From the NCBI GenBank assembly GCA_023382715.1, contig JAHDWP010000022.1, positions 1-54,994 on the forward strand: DNA of 54,994 nucleotides. The letters run 5' to 3'. A program made the translations under genes and the position numbers. The stretch is from Anaerolineae bacterium (lineage in GTDB: Bacteria > Chloroflexota > Anaerolineae > Aggregatilineales > Aggregatilineaceae). The notes beneath the pieces are model-generated. The model did no database searches. It was not told the DNA's origin and was given only the letters and a program-made list of their open reading frames with translations. Shown here piece after piece: positions 28,155-37,533 of the stretch (positions are counted from its first letter, which is position 1; each line of letters starts with the position of its first letter).

Positions 28155-28982
28155 ATGCCCACTCTCACCGCTGATCAACTGACGCTCGGTTACCGGCACG
28201 GCGCTGCCGTCGTGCGCGACCTGATGCTGACCGTCGAGCAGGGCGAGATCGTCACCCTGGTCGGTCCCAACGGGTCTGGCAAGAGCACAGTGCTGCGCAC
28301 GCTGGCCCGCCTGATGCATCCACAGGGCGGCGCGGTATACCTGGACGGCAAGGCGATTCACCGCATGCCCACGCGCAAAGTCGCCCAGACGCTGGCCATC
28401 CTGCCGCAGAACCCCACCGCGCCCGAAGACCTCACCGTGCACGATCTGGTCGCGCGGGGGCGCTTCGCCCGCCAGGCCTGGTGGCGCGCCTCCAGCCGCC
28501 ACGACCGCGAAGTGGTGCAATGGGCGCTGTCCGTCACGGGCATGAGCAACCTGGGCGAGCGCCGGCTGACTACCCTCAGCGGCGGGGAGCGCCAGCGGGC
28601 GTGGATCGCCCTGGCGCTGGCTCAGGAGCCGCGCATTCTGCTGCTCGACGAGCCGACGACCTTCCTCGACATCAGCCACCAGCTTGACGTGATGGTGCTG
28701 CTGCAATCGCTCAACGCTGAGACCGGGCTGAGCATTGTCATGGTGCTGCACGATCTCAACCAGGCCGCGCGCTTCAGCCACCGCCTGGTGGCCTTGCGCG
28801 ATGGCATCGTCTGCGCGGCAGGGACGCCCGCCGAAGTGATGACCGACGCCGTGCTGCGCGAGGTTTTCCAGGTGGAAGGCATCGTCGCCCGCGATCCGCA
28901 CACAGATACGCCCGTCTTCACGCCGCTGCAATCGGTGCGCGGCAGCAATGGGCGCAGCCGCTCCAACGGGACGGGTAGCTGA
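28155..28982 (+). CDS. FecE/BtuD-family ABC importer ATPase
   Basis: A 275-residue ATP-binding subunit. Walker A GPNGSGKST is at about residues 37-45, the Q-loop is in LPQNPTAP, the signature LSGGERQ near 140, Walker B ILLLDEPT near 162 and the switch His in VLHDLNQ. It powers the FecCD permease. A 134-bp gap separates it from the permease. The gap is filled with degenerate AACCAATAACC-type repeats and offers no promoter of note, so co-transcription is likely. A strong terminator follows. Confidence 0.9.
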   Translation: MPTLTADQLTLGYRHGAAVVRDLMLTVEQGEIVTLVGPNGSGKSTVLRTLARLMHPQGGAVYLDGKAIHRMPTRKVAQTLAILPQNPTAPEDLTVHDLVARGRFARQAWWRASSRHDREVVQWALSVTGMSNLGERRLTTLSGGERQRAWIALALAQEPRILLLDEPTTFLDISHQLDVMVLLQSLNAETGLSIVMVLHDLNQAARFSHRLVALRDGIVCAAGTPAEVMTDAVLREVFQVEGIVARDPHTDTPVFTPLQSVRGSNGRSRSNGTGS

Positions 28983-29010
28983 GCGGGCGAGCATTCAGCG
29001 GGCAGCAAGA

Positions 29011-29046
29011 CGGGCCGCCCACGAATGCCTGTGGGCGGCCCGTTTC
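29011..29046 (+). terminator. Rho-independent terminator of the ABC importer operon
   Basis: A 12-bp perfect stem (CGGGCCGCCCAC / GTGGGCGGCCCG, 8-nt loop) is followed by TTTCAT, 28 bp after the ATPase stop. It lies between convergent genes. Confidence 0.8.
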
Positions 29047-29076
29047 ATGTGGGGTAGCGGCATCGGCGCGCCAGGG

Positions 29077-29259
29077 TCAGTCGCGCAGATGGTCAAAGAG
29101 CCACAGCAGCCCCAGGATAACCAGCGCCGTAAAAGCCAGCGGAACCAGCGCCTTGACAATCCCAACCACGATCTGCAGGAGGATCGAGACGGCCAGCAGC
29201 GCAACGACGACGGTGATAAGCTGGCCCAGCAGCGACAGGGCGCGAAATCGCTCATACAT
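29077..29259 (-). CDS. Small membrane protein, motif IVKALVPL
   Basis: A 60-residue protein with about two hydrophobic helices (LITVVVALLAVSILLQIVVG and FTALVILGLLWLF) joined by IVKALVPLA. GGGAGA precedes the ATG. It appears paralogous to the neighbouring 65-residue protein, which has the same IVKALxPL hinge and gene orientation. The function is unknown; there is no signal peptide and no enzymatic motif. Confidence 0.65.
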   Translation of the reverse strand: MYERFRALSLLGQLITVVVALLAVSILLQIVVGIVKALVPLAFTALVILGLLWLFDHLRD

Positions 29260-29304
29260 GGTGGAGTCTCTCCCAGGGGCTGCGCGGCTGCGCGCAGCCC
29301 TCGC

Positions 29305-29502
29305 TTATGACGCTGAGCCTTGCACCTGAAGCCGGCGGAGCAGATAGATGCCGCCGCCGATCAGCGCGACCACGATCAGCAGTGGGATCAGCGCCTTGAC
29401 GATGGCCAGCACCAGGCCGATCACGATCAGCGCGAGGATCAGGAAGAAGATCAGCTTGAACATCTGGCCAGCCGAAGGCAGGTTCTGGAGCATGTCGTTC
29501 AT
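29305..29502 (-). CDS. Small membrane protein paralogous to its neighbour
   Basis: A 65-residue protein with a polar start (MNDMLQNLPSAGQMFK). Two hydrophobic segments (LIFFLILALIVIGLVLA and PLLIVVALIGGGIYLL) are joined by IVKALI, with a short basic tail. The start at 29502 has AAGGAGAGA upstream. It is 45 bp upstream of the 60-residue paralogue, so the two likely form a small operon. The function is unknown. It is shorter than almost any annotated domain family, so its reality rests on the Shine-Dalgarno and the paralogy. Confidence 0.6.
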   Translation of the reverse strand: MNDMLQNLPSAGQMFKLIFFLILALIVIGLVLAIVKALIPLLIVVALIGGGIYLLRRLQVQGSAS

Positions 29503-29728
29503 CGTCGTCTCTCCTTGCCGGACGACCCCCTCCAAGGGCGGTCGCGCGAATATCAGCGTGCGTTGTCACTGATCATTACGCGATAGCGCGGCCAGGGTTG
29601 CGCGCCGGGCACACCTTTATAAGTTTTTTGTGAGTCGCCGGGTGCAAAAGGGCGTGTTGGGGCGTGAGAGGGCTGCTCTGCTGCGCCCCTTCTCCACTCG
29701 GATGAAAAGAAGGATCGGGGGGATAGAC

Positions 29729-29760
29729 GCGCAGGGGCGCATTGTACTACGCCCCTGCGC
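29729..29760. repeat. GCGCAGGGGCG inverted repeat in a spacer
   Basis: A perfect 11-bp inverted repeat (29729-29739 with 29750-29760, 10-nt loop) lies beyond the 3' end of the L,D-transpeptidase gene. No T run follows on the minus strand, so it is a weak terminator candidate at best. The rest of the 335-bp spacer (29503-29837) holds GC-rich repeat debris, including AGGGCTGCTCTGCTGCGCCCC shared with family A elements. Confidence 0.55.
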
Positions 29761-29837
29761 AATTCTGTCTCGCCCGGCGCCCGGCGAGTTGCTGTCAACC
29801 CTGGCCCACGCTCGACTCCGGGCGTCTCTTGCCGCGC

Positions 29838-30911
29838 TCAGCGATACCGGCCCGTGCTGTAGACGTAGACGTAGGGCTTGTCGTAGCCACCGTCCTGGCT
29901 CCAGGTGTACGCCCAGTGCGCATCGGTGATCGTCATGTTGACGCAGCCGTGACTGTGCCGGTAGCCGAAGCCATCGTGCCAGTACGTGCCGTGCAGCGAG
30001 ATGGCCTGGTCGTAGTACATCACCCAGGGCACGTTCTCCAGCGAATAGAAGTCGGGCTGGCCCTCGGCCCCGCTCATGTGGCCGTTGACCTGGCGCGCCC
30101 AGACGGTGAACAGGCCCTCATTGGTCGGCCACTCCTCCAGGCCGGACGAGATCAGCGTGGCGTAGACCGGCGTCCGCTCTTCATAGGCGATGAGCACCTG
30201 CTCGTACAGGTCAATAGCGAACCAGCGCCCTTTGGCCTGCACTGGCGGCTCCACAAAGACGATGCGCGCCACGCTCGTCTGGGGAATCCACGCTTCCGGG
30301 CCGACCAGATACCACTCCCAGCCATTGGCTTCGGCGGTGGCGAAGATGTTCACCCGTGTGTAGCGCGCGATCTTCGGGCGCGAGTCGTCTCCCGCTGCGC
30401 CGGGGGACCGGCTGGGATGCGACGGGACGAGTACCCAGGCCATCGGGTAGGCCAGCTCGCTGTCGAGATAGACGCCGGTGAACTCGCTGGGGCGGGCGAT
30501 GGCAAGCTGGCTGCTGGGCATCCACTGCCCATCGTTGATCTGAATCCAGTCGCCCTGCGTGCCGGTCACCGTGACGTAATTGAACCCCTCGGCAATCTCG
30601 CCGATGGGATTGCCGCCCGGCGAGTCGTAGAGCGTCGCAGCGCCGCCGACAATGCGCCGGAAGGCAAAGCGGGCGATCTCGCTCATATTGGGGGCCAGGG
30701 GGCGCACGTCGGGCTGGGGATGCAGCAGCATCTCGTCGAGCAGCAGTTGGTATTCGACGGTGGGCAGCCCGGCGGCACAGCCCGGACCGAAGGGGGTGCC
30801 CAGACAGGCCGCGCGATCCGGGTTGACGGCGTGCGCTGTGCTGTTGGGCAGCGCAGCGCTGAGGGCTGCCAGGCCCACAATGACGACCATCAGCAGGCGG
30901 CGATGAAGCAC
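29838..30911 (-). CDS. Secreted L,D-transpeptidase (YkuD) with SH3-like domain
   Basis: A 357-residue envelope enzyme that would cross-link peptidoglycan stem peptides or attach proteins to them. The signal peptide is at residues 1-28 (LLMVVIVGLAALSAALPNSTAHA). An SH3-like region lies at about 70-130 (ATLYDSPGGNPIGEIAEGFNYVTVTG), and the YkuD domain at about 220-350. Its active-site block HGTYWHDGFGYRHSHGCVNM contains the catalytic His and Cys (near residue 323). The start is set at a GTG (30911) because GGAGGGATCATC gives a well-spaced Shine-Dalgarno; the frame extends upstream to 30959 without one. Confidence 0.87.
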   Translation of the reverse strand: MLHRRLLMVVIVGLAALSAALPNSTAHAVNPDRAACLGTPFGPGCAAGLPTVEYQLLLDEMLLHPQPDVRPLAPNMSEIARFAFRRIVGGAATLYDSPGGNPIGEIAEGFNYVTVTGTQGDWIQINDGQWMPSSQLAIARPSEFTGVYLDSELAYPMAWVLVPSHPSRSPGAAGDDSRPKIARYTRVNIFATAEANGWEWYLVGPEAWIPQTSVARIVFVEPPVQAKGRWFAIDLYEQVLIAYEERTPVYATLISSGLEEWPTNEGLFTVWARQVNGHMSGAEGQPDFYSLENVPWVMYYDQAISLHGTYWHDGFGYRHSHGCVNMTITDAHWAYTWSQDGGYDKPYVYVYSTGRYR

Positions 30912-31051
30912 GATGATCCCTCCACAAACGTCCATGAGCGCGGCGAGGCCGCAGGCCATCCGCCGGCGCTCTGGCCCGCACGATGAGCGTTCTCTCCTGC
31001 TATTCTAGCAAACTGGCGGCGTTCCTGGCATACGCTCAGGGCGCGCGAGGC

Positions 31052-31819
31052 CTACGCTTGAGGGGTTTCCTCGGCGGCAAAACGGCGCACCAGGCAGGTC
31101 AATCGCAGCCGCAGATCGGCCAGCAGCTCGCGCGCCAACCGGTCTTGTTCGGCGGGGACAGCGGCTTCCTGGGGGTCGCTCAGCGACCAGTGTATCTGCT
31201 GCACGCCGTGCAGCAGCGGGGTGACGGCACCCTCACCCTCGTGCACGATGTCGCAGACGGTGATCACCAGGTCGAAGGGCTGCCCGGCCACCTCGCCCAG
31301 CGTTTTGCCGACCAGTCCGGCGGTTGAGATGCCGCGCTTGGTCAGCACGCGCCCCACGACTTCAGGGAGCGCCTCCCCCGGCTCCTCGATGCCGGCGCTG
31401 AAGGGAACCACCGCGTCGGAGACGAGATGGCGGGCCAACGCCTCGGCCAGCAATGAGCGCGCGCTGTTGCGCCGGCACAGGAACAGCACGCGCCGGCGAT
31501 GGCTCAGGGCAGGCAGCGCCGGGTCGCGGTGGGGCGCGCACGAGCCATGCCGCTCCCACCACGCCGCGAACTGTCCCGCCCGCGCCAGGTCCACGCTGAA
31601 ATAGTGCCGCCGTGCGTCGCCAATGCTGCGCTGCACCCGCACCAGCCCGCTTTCTGCCAGGATGTTGAGATGATGCGAGAGCAGATTCTGGCGCAGACCG
31701 GTCTTGTCCATCAACTCGGAGTTGGTGAGATCGCTTTCCAGCAGCAGCCGGAACAGAGTCAGCCGGTTGGGGTCCGCCAGCGCCTTGAAGATATCAATCA
31801 CCTGTGTTTCGCTCAACAT
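31052..31819 (-). CDS. ArsR-type HTH regulator fused to a low-molecular-weight phosphatase/arsenate reductase
   Basis: A 255-residue fusion. The winged helix of the ArsR family is at residues about 5-90 (IFKALADPNRLTLFRLLLES, LRQNLLSHHLNILAESGLV). The LMW-PTP/ArsC fold is at about 105-245, with the CX5R(S) loop CRRNSARS near residue 113 and a late Asp-Pro in WSLSDP. The classical ArsR As(III) Cys motif (ELCVCDL) is absent in the HTH part. It probably couples sensing to arsenate reduction or dephosphorylation. The ATG at 31819 is preferred to an upstream TTG at 31837. No ars transporter is adjacent. Confidence 0.8.
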   Translation of the reverse strand: MLSETQVIDIFKALADPNRLTLFRLLLESDLTNSELMDKTGLRQNLLSHHLNILAESGLVRVQRSIGDARRHYFSVDLARAGQFAAWWERHGSCAPHRDPALPALSHRRRVLFLCRRNSARSLLAEALARHLVSDAVVPFSAGIEEPGEALPEVVGRVLTKRGISTAGLVGKTLGEVAGQPFDLVITVCDIVHEGEGAVTPLLHGVQQIHWSLSDPQEAAVPAEQDRLARELLADLRLRLTCLVRRFAAEETPQA

Positions 31820-31879
31820 GGCCGTCTTCTCTCGCAATCCTCGTGAGTCGTGCCGGCTTCGCGCCGGGCAGACGCCTGG

Positions 31880-34800
31880 CTAAGAGTCAGGTGGCTCTTC
31901 CAATGACTGCGCGATCTGCTCGATGACCCAGCGCAGATTACGGTTGCGCACCGCTTCCAGCGCCGAGCCGCAGGCGAACTGCGCCGTCGAGGGATCGTCG
32001 GTGCGCGTGGCGGTCAGCAGCCAGGCCAGCGCCCGCGCGTCGTCGTCGGGGTCGTCAGTGCTCAGCTCTGCCGCGCGGTGCTCCAATTCCTCGAACAGGG
32101 TATGGATCGTCGTCTCGCTGTCCTGGGGCTGGTTGAGCTGGTCGTGAGCGTGGGCGATCAGCGCGTAGATGAAGGCCAGGTCCTTGAGGGGCGGGTCTTC
32201 GCGGCGCTTGAGCAGCGCCAATGACTGCTGCGCCGCTTGCAGTGTCCCGCGCCGCCGTTCCAGCTCGTCGAGCGTCTCGCGCAGATCGTCGGAGGCGCGC
32301 CGGGCCATGTTCGAAATCATGGTCACCTTCTGGTAGAACTCGGCGGCCTTCTCCAGGTCTCCGGCAGCGCGGTAGGTGCTGGCGATGGCCCCCAGCGTGT
32401 CGCTGATGCGCTTGTCGCTGCGCGGCACGTAGTCGCCCTCGATCTCCAGCGCCTCGCTGTATGCCTTGATCGCCTCGGCAGTCTCGCCCTGCGCGCCATA
32501 CAGCCCGCCGAGAATGCGCAGCGCGTCGGCGTAAGCGACCGGCTGTAAGTCGCGATCCATGTAGACCAGCGCCTCATGATAGCGGGCGATGGCCCCGCGC
32601 AGGTCGTCGGAATGCTCGTGCGCGTCGGCCAGCAGTTGCAGCGTTTGGACGATGCGCGCGTTGGCCTGCTGCGGCTGCGCCCGCTCCACTTCCAGCGCGT
32701 CGCGCAGCGGCTCGATAGCGTCGGCAGGGCGCTCGGCGGCCAGCAAGGTCTGCCCCAGGGCGCGCAGCGCAGCGGCGGCGTGGGCCGAGCGCGGCGGCAG
32801 GTGATGCAGCGCCTCGCGAAAGCTCTCCATCGCCTCTGTGTACTGGTGCTGGCTGCGATGCGCCTCGGCGATGGCATGATGCGTCAGCCCGATCTCGACC
32901 GGCGACTGGTCGGGCAGCGACGCTGTCAGCTCCAGCGCCTCTGTCCAGGCGATGCGCGCCTCGTCATAGCGCCCCATCATCGCCAGGGCGCGGCCCAGGT
33001 TGCGCAGCGAATTGATGCGATCCTGGGCGAAGGGCGGGGCCGGCTGCTGGGCGAGCGCCGCCTGGTAATACTGGATCGCCAGCGGGAAGCGCCGCGCGTC
33101 GCGATGCACGCCGGCCAGCTCGCACAACACCTGGCCCAGTTCCTGGCCGGTGCCCATCTCGCGCGTGGCGTCGCGCACCTGCTCGTACAGCGTCACCGCG
33201 CTCTGATCGCCCAGCGCCGCCGTGACGCGGGCCAGCAGGTGCAGAATATCGCGCGACTGGCGGGGGACGTCGGCTCGCTCCAGCACGTTGAGCGCGCGGC
33301 GATACGCCTGGGCTGCTTTGGGTAGCTGGCCCTGCGCTTCGTGAGTCTGGCCGAGCGAGCGCAGCACATCGGCGGTGTGCGCGGGGCTGGCGTCCGGCAC
33401 GGCGCGCAGGGCGTTGAGCGCATCCTCGTAGACGGTGATCGCTTCGGCGTAGCGGTTCAGCCCGCCGAGCGTGTGGGCCAGCGTCGTCAGCAGACGAGCG
33501 GAGTCGGCGGCCCGCTCTTCGCGATCCAGCAACGGCAGGGCCATGCGCAGGCTTTCGACCGCTTCGCCCGGCCTGTTCAGCTCAAGCTGGATGGCGGCGA
33601 TGGTCTCGCACAGCAGCGCCCGCTCGTGATTGTTTGGCTCGTGCTCCAGCGCCGCCCGCAGATGCTCCAGGGCGCTGTCCGCCTCGCCGATCTGCCAGTA
33701 GGCGCGCCCGCTGAGGGCATGGGCGCAGGCGAAGGTTGCCGCTCCGCCGGGCGCATCGCGCACTGTTTCGCCCAGCAGCGGCTCCAGGACGAGGATCGCC
33801 TCTTCGGGGCGATCAAGCGCCCGATACGCCTCGCCCAGGTCGCGCGTGGCCGCCCAGGCGGCGAGCGTCCCCGGCAGGTGAGCGGCGGTATCGGTCTGCG
33901 CCCGCTCGGCGAGTTCGAGCGCCAGCGCCGGACGCCCCTCGGCCAGCAGCGAGCGCACCGCCAGCCCCAACGCCAGCGCGCGCAGCGCCGGGCGTTCGTC
34001 GGCGAACGCTTCGGCGGCGCGCGAGGCCAGGGCGCGCGCCCACTCGCTGAGCGACTGCCGAGCGCGGATGGGGCGCTCCATCGCCTGCTGAGTGCGGGCG
34101 CGCAGGGCCTGCACGTAGCCAAGCTGACCCAGGTCCGGGCGCTGCTGGCGCGTCAGATGGTCGAGCATCTCCTGCGATATTTCGAGCGCGGCGGGCAGCC
34201 GCTCCGTCTCGACCAGGACGCGGTGCAGGGCGAGCTGGCTGATCAGCGTGTCGTCCGGCTGTTCGGAGGGGCGCTTGTGGGTCAGCGCCAGGCGGTAATT
34301 GGCGATGGCGCGCTCGGCCTGGCCGACGGCATGACAGGAGTCGGCCAGGCGGTGCAGCGCCCGCCCGATGCGTCGCTCGTCACGCTCCGGGGCGCCCTGC
34401 GCGTTCTCGACCTCGCCCTGAAAGGCGGCCAGCGCCGCCGCGTGGTCACCTTCGCGCCACAGGGCGCGGCCCAGCGTGCGATAAGCGTCGGCGCTGTCGG
34501 CGGGCGCATCCGCGCGCTGAAGCTGGATCAGCGCTTCGCGGGCGGTGGCAATGGCCGCGTCCATGTCGCCCGCCGCCAGGTGTACAGCGGCCAGCAGGCG
34601 CAGCGTCCGCCCGATCTGCAGCGCGTTCGGCTCCATCTCGGCGCGGTAGAGGGCCAGCGCATCGCCCAGGGCGTCGCGCGCCGCGTCGTATTCCCCGGCG
34701 CTGGCCAGCGCCGCGCCCAGCCCGCGCAGCGTCTTGGCGCGGGCGCGCGGCGCGATCTCGCCAGCTTCCTCCAACGCAGCCCGATAACCGGCGATGGCGG

Positions 34801-36937
34801 CGGCGACATCCCCGCGCAGGTGGTGAATCTGGGCGCGCAGGTGCGCCGAGTCGTGGTCTTCCTGGCCGGTCAGGGCGTCCATCGCCTGGCTGTACTGCCC
34901 GGCCAGTAGGAAAATCTCGGCGCGGTCGTAGGGCACGCTCTCGGCGGCCTGGGCGATCTCAGCGACGGCAGCAGCGTATTCACCGCGCGCGCGCAGGATC
35001 GCCGCGCGCTCGGCGTGCGCTTCCGGCGCTTCGTCGAGCACGTCCAGCGCATCGCCCAGCCGCCCCAGGTGGCGATAGACGCGGGCCAGCCCGCGCCGGA
35101 TGACGCTCAGCGACCCTTCCGCGCCAAGCTGAAAGACCATCTCAGCGGCTTCGAGCAGCTTCTCGGCGGCGTCCTCGGCGTGCCCGGCCATGTCCAGCAG
35201 CCGGGCCTGGGCGACGAGCGTCTCGGCGATGGCGTGCGCGCTGTCGTGCTCCTGGCGCAGGGCCAGCGCCCGGTTGAGCGCCTCTTCCGCCGCGTAATAC
35301 GCGCCCTGGTCGGTCAGCTCGATCCCATAGCGCAGCAGGTTGGCGGCCTCGGCCCGCGCGCCGCTCAACTCCGGCGGCTCCTCGTCACCGGGCGGCAGGC
35401 CGGGCACGTATTCGCGCAGATAGGGGCGCAGGGCCTCGGCCAGCGGCTCGCCGATATAGACTGGCCCGTGCGCGTTGGCCAGGTGGTAAGCGTGAAGCAG
35501 GCCCCCCTGCGCCCGGTAGAGCGCAAGCGGGGCGCCGCTGTGCGCGCGGGCATAGCGCAGCGCCCAGGCGCGCATCTTCTTGCCGATCTTGCTCTGGGCG
35601 GGGTGCTCGTCGTCGTCGGCGGCGGCGCGCGCATAAGGGACGGGATGCATCACATACAGGTCAGGATCGCGGTGATCGCGCGCGATGAAGCCGTATTCGA
35701 TCAGCATGGTCATGCCGCGCCGCGCGCTGAGCGCGCTGCCAATGCCTGCGACCGCGCGCAGCCCGTCCAGCGGCGCGCCGACGGGCGGGAACGCGGCGAA
35801 CGCCTCGAACAGCCGCCGATAGTCGCGCGGGAGGGCGGCGACCGAAGCATCCAGCGCGCGGCTGAGGCAGACGGCGGGCGTATCGTCGCTTTGCGCCTCA
35901 GCGGGGGCGACGGCAACCGACTCTGGCGCGTCCGGCGTCGCTTCCTCGTCTTCGCTGGACGCCTGTTCGTCCGGCTCGCCCGTCTCTGCATCGCCGGCCA
36001 GTCCCGCGCCGTCCGCCGACAGCAGGCGCTCCAAGTCGTCCAGGCTCAGCCCGTCGCGGCGAAGCAGTGTCCCGGCCAGCATCAGCGCGTAAGGATGGTT
36101 GCCCAGCGCGCGCGCCAGGTGCAGCAGTTGGGGGCGCAATCGTCGCGCGTCTTCCAGGCCCGCGTGACGGGCCAGCGCGTCAATGGCCGACAGGTCGTCC
36201 AGAGCGCGCAGCGTGACCACGCCCTCCGGGTCAGGGAGCGGCTCGTCGGGCGCTGGCGCGTCCGGATCGGGCACCTCCGGCACGATCTCGGCAGCGACCA
36301 GCACGTGCTCAGACAGGGCCAGCAGCGCGTCAAAGCGGGGGTCGCCGTCGGCCAGGTTGTCCACGATGAGCAGCGTGTGCTCGTCCAGATGAGCGGCCAG
36401 CAGCCCCCAGCGGCGGGTCGGGTCCGGCTCGGTGAGCACGTGCGGCAGGTTGAGGGCCAGGGCGAGCGTCTGATCGAGGCGATCCGGGTCGTCGAACCAC
36501 CAGATGCGGCGGAAGCGCTGGCGGGTGCGCTCGTGGGCGGCGATGGTCGCTAGCAGCGTGGTCTTGCCCGCGCCCGCCTCACCGCGCACCTGCACCGGGC
36601 TGCCGGAGAGCAGCGGGCGCAGCACGCGCGCGATCTCGTTGGCGCGCCCCTCGAAGATGCGCGGGCGCGGCGGCGACTTGAGCCAGGCGCGCGCCGCCTC
36701 GATCACTGCCAGGACAGGGCGCGGATACCAGCGCGACGGCAGCGGCGGCAGCGGCGTTTCGGGGCGCGGCTCTGGCCTGTCCAGCCGGAAAGGGGCCGTA
36801 TCGAGCCGCTCCTGGCCCTGCTCGATGGGAATATCCAGCAGCGTCTCGGTGAGAGCGAGGAATTCGTCGGCGCGAAAGCCGGGCAGCGCCGGGGCGAATT
36901 CGGGCACGATCAGCGGTGGGCGCGCGTTTGCAGTCAT
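31880..36937 (-). CDS. Giant STAND-type NTPase with C-terminal TPR array
   Basis: A 1685-residue protein. The N-terminal roughly 100 residues are proline-rich and unassigned. A STAND/NB-ARC-like NTPase follows, with P-loop GEAGAGKTT (about residues 119-127), Walker B TLLIVDNL (about 188-195) and a winged-helix-like segment near 400-440. A gap rich in acidic residues at about 320-350 (EDEEATPDAPE) separates parts of it. From about 540 to 1600 there are roughly 25 tetratricopeptide-like units (e.g. AEALNRALALRQEHDSAHAIAE). Such proteins switch on ligand sensing by the repeats and act as regulators or defence sensors. No N-terminal effector domain is recognised, so the output is unknown. It is a single gene with high GC like its neighbours. 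Confidence 0.85.
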   Translation of the reverse strand: MTANARPPLIVPEFAPALPGFRADEFLALTETLLDIPIEQGQERLDTAPFRLDRPEPRPETPLPPLPSRWYPRPVLAVIEAARAWLKSPPRPRIFEGRANEIARVLRPLLSGSPVQVRGEAGAGKTTLLATIAAHERTRQRFRRIWWFDDPDRLDQTLALALNLPHVLTEPDPTRRWGLLAAHLDEHTLLIVDNLADGDPRFDALLALSEHVLVAAEIVPEVPDPDAPAPDEPLPDPEGVVTLRALDDLSAIDALARHAGLEDARRLRPQLLHLARALGNHPYALMLAGTLLRRDGLSLDDLERLLSADGAGLAGDAETGEPDEQASSEDEEATPDAPESVAVAPAEAQSDDTPAVCLSRALDASVAALPRDYRRLFEAFAAFPPVGAPLDGLRAVAGIGSALSARRGMTMLIEYGFIARDHRDPDLYVMHPVPYARAAADDDEHPAQSKIGKKMRAWALRYARAHSGAPLALYRAQGGLLHAYHLANAHGPVYIGEPLAEALRPYLREYVPGLPPGDEEPPELSGARAEAANLLRYGIELTDQGAYYAAEEALNRALALRQEHDSAHAIAETLVAQARLLDMAGHAEDAAEKLLEAAEMVFQLGAEGSLSVIRRGLARVYRHLGRLGDALDVLDEAPEAHAERAAILRARGEYAAAVAEIAQAAESVPYDRAEIFLLAGQYSQAMDALTGQEDHDSAHLRAQIHHLRGDVAAAIAGYRAALEEAGEIAPRARAKTLRGLGAALASAGEYDAARDALGDALALYRAEMEPNALQIGRTLRLLAAVHLAAGDMDAAIATAREALIQLQRADAPADSADAYRTLGRALWREGDHAAALAAFQGEVENAQGAPERDERRIGRALHRLADSCHAVGQAERAIANYRLALTHKRPSEQPDDTLISQLALHRVLVETERLPAALEISQEMLDHLTRQQRPDLGQLGYVQALRARTQQAMERPIRARQSLSEWARALASRAAEAFADERPALRALALGLAVRSLLAEGRPALALELAERAQTDTAAHLPGTLAAWAATRDLGEAYRALDRPEEAILVLEPLLGETVRDAPGGAATFACAHALSGRAYWQIGEADSALEHLRAALEHEPNNHERALLCETIAAIQLELNRPGEAVESLRMALPLLDREERAADSARLLTTLAHTLGGLNRYAEAITVYEDALNALRAVPDASPAHTADVLRSLGQTHEAQGQLPKAAQAYRRALNVLERADVPRQSRDILHLLARVTAALGDQSAVTLYEQVRDATREMGTGQELGQVLCELAGVHRDARRFPLAIQYYQAALAQQPAPPFAQDRINSLRNLGRALAMMGRYDEARIAWTEALELTASLPDQSPVEIGLTHHAIAEAHRSQHQYTEAMESFREALHHLPPRSAHAAAALRALGQTLLAAERPADAIEPLRDALEVERAQPQQANARIVQTLQLLADAHEHSDDLRGAIARYHEALVYMDRDLQPVAYADALRILGGLYGAQGETAEAIKAYSEALEIEGDYVPRSDKRISDTLGAIASTYRAAGDLEKAAEFYQKVTMISNMARRASDDLRETLDELERRRGTLQAAQQSLALLKRREDPPLKDLAFIYALIAHAHDQLNQPQDSETTIHTLFEELEHRAAELSTDDPDDDARALAWLLTATRTDDPSTAQFACGSALEAVRNRNLRWVIEQIAQSLEEPPDS

Positions 36938-37172
36938 ATCTCGAAATTGTAATTGTCCGGTAAGGGTTGCGCAAACGGGGAGGGGAGAGTAAATGAGGTG
37001 GGCGGAGCACTCGTTGCAGACCTGCCGTAATGTGAGTTTCAGCGAATTCGGCTCTGAGCCAGAACAGGGGATGATTTTGAGAGCAGCGGCAGAACGCGCC
37101 AGAATTAGAATGCTTGTTCGGCCTGAAGCCTGGGGGAAACAGCAGGATAGACCACCTAAACTGGCTACTTCT

Positions 37173-37210
37173 TGGTGTGTAAAAGATCAGACTTAACCTG
37201 ACACATGTGA
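37173..37210. repeat. Possible right end of a decayed IS481-type element
   Basis: The sequence around GTAAAAGATCAGACTTAACC and TGACACATGTGA sits about 30-70 bp beyond the transposase stop. It has the AT-rich, TGT/ACA-ended look of an insertion-sequence terminus. The opposite end was not found, so this is tentative. Positions 36938-37170 show no gene. Confidence 0.3.
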
Positions 37211-37240
37211 CTTATTCGACAACGAGAGTTGTCGCGGTGA

Positions 37241-37533
37241 TCAGGTTGTCTGGTCTTCATGCTCCTCTGCGTTGAACTGGCGCTCCAACATCTTCTGAAA
37301 CGCCAAATGCCTGGTTTCCCGAAACGTCTGGAATGGCGTGCGGCCATTACAGTGTTTGCCGCTGTGGGGGCGCTCGCGATTGTATTCGAGCAACCATTCA
37401 TCCAGATCAACTTGCAGGTTTTCCAGCGAAGCAGACAGCTTTTTGCGGAACGCAACCTGATAGAACTCATCTGGAATGGTGCGGTGGAACCGCTCGCAGA
37501 TGCCATTCTGGCGCGGCCTTCCGCCTCCACCCT
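37241..37533 (-). pseudogene. IS481/IS3-type transposase, C-terminal remnant
   Basis: About 95 codons of the integrase-core C-terminus are preserved: GRPRQNGICERFHRTIPDEF, LQVDLDEWLLEYNRERPHSGK and TPFQTFRETRHLAFQKML. These include the conserved Glu of the DDE triad (GICERF) and the ERPHSG motif. Upstream of about 37533 the frame no longer encodes transposase, so the N-terminal HTH and both catalytic Asp are lost. It is cut off 77 bp before the start of the divergently oriented GTPase-like/VOC gene. It is inactive on its own. Confidence 0.82.
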
